Of a stretch of 5,224 nt of DNA, positions 5,089 to 5,224 are shown piece by piece. The stretch is taken from positions 1 through 5,224 of the forward strand of contig JAJRTR010000122.1 in NCBI GenBank assembly GCA_024278215.1, given 5' to 3'. The DNA comes from a bacterium (GTDB taxonomy: Bacteria; UBP15; UBA6099; JAJRTR01). The position numbers and the translations under genes are program-made. How positions within the stretch are numbered: the stretch's first letter is position 1; each line of letters begins with the position of its first letter. The notes beneath the pieces were generated by a model, which was not told where the DNA came from, made no database searches, and saw only the letters and a list, made by a program, of their open reading frames with translations.

Positions 5089-5224
5089 TTCGTGTGTAAA
5101 AAGCCGCGGATGACATTTGTCAACGGACAATAAGCGACGATAGCGAACTCGTAAAGAACGTTTTTGCGTATTTCCGACGACTTTAAAAACAACGCCTGAA
5201 TTGAAAATGACTAATTACACGCGA

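Larger units (their letters stand above)
4610..5224. other. Gene-poor right end with palindromes
   Basis: Over 600 bases carry no ORF that I can assign to a family. The region contains the palindromes at 4734-4781 and 4847-4859, an 11-base inverted match between GGCTTTGCCGG (4849-4859) and CCGGCAAAGCC (4966-4976), a short stem at 5117-5130 (TTGTC, loop AACG, GACAA), and A-rich stretches around 4930-5030. The texture is that of intergenic repeat DNA rather than coding sequence. Confidence 0.5.

Noticed and set aside
4930-5130. 66-codon minus-strand ORF from TTG
   Set aside because: It is a Cys/Arg/Leu/Phe-rich shadow of an A-rich region with no family resemblance and no ribosome site.
5111-5130. 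Short dyads TGACA/TGTCA and TTGTC/GACAA considered as an operator
   Set aside because: The stems are five pairs, overlap each other, and have no adjacent gene or promoter to regulate within the window.

Overview
The window holds five well-supported protein genes in three groups, plus repeat-rich intergenic DNA, in sequence of roughly balanced base composition. The gene content points to a bacterium, probably an uncultured or environmental and partly anaerobic one: a ferredoxin-fused nitroreductase, a zinc-ribbon/CD225 membrane protein beside a DUF2752 protein, and a GHMP sugar kinase paired with a sugar-phosphate nucleotidyltransferase. No rRNA, tRNA or lineage marker is present, so the phylum cannot be fixed from this sequence alone.

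Layout. Positions 1-151 are non-coding and carry a fold-back element (12-62) and a 28-base repeat (98-125). Positions 152-1018 (minus) encode a nitroreductase with an N-terminal 2x[4Fe-4S] ferredoxin domain. The 250 bases between it and the next gene are a divergent intergenic region. They hold a second copy of the 28-base repeat in inverted orientation (24 of 28 identical), which folds with a third, diverged copy into a long hairpin (1051-1105). Positions 1269-1994 and 2019-2468 (plus) are a likely two-gene operon: a double zinc ribbon joined to a CD225/dispanin-like membrane domain, then a DUF2752 membrane protein. A convergent gap of about 200 bases with weak hairpins follows.

Positions 4466-2665 (minus) are a tightly coupled pair. 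A galactokinase-like GHMP kinase overlaps the start of an NTP-transferase by ATGA. Together they would phosphorylate a sugar at C1 and then activate it to an NDP-sugar, which suggests sugar salvage or supply of a precursor for cell-surface glycan. The exact sugar is not readable from the sequence. A good sigma70-like promoter candidate lies about 85 bases upstream of the kinase.

From about 4475 to the right end there is no firm gene. The region holds a possible frame-broken protein remnant just before the kinase, a cluster of palindromes (4734-4781, 4847-4859) resembling an interspersed repeat, one doubtful 54-residue basic ORF and otherwise AT-rich sequence. I see no CRISPR array, transposase, integrase, toxin-antitoxin pair or phage gene. 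The most unusual features are the related repeats bracketing the nitroreductase gene, the sugar-activation pair, and the repeat-like right end.
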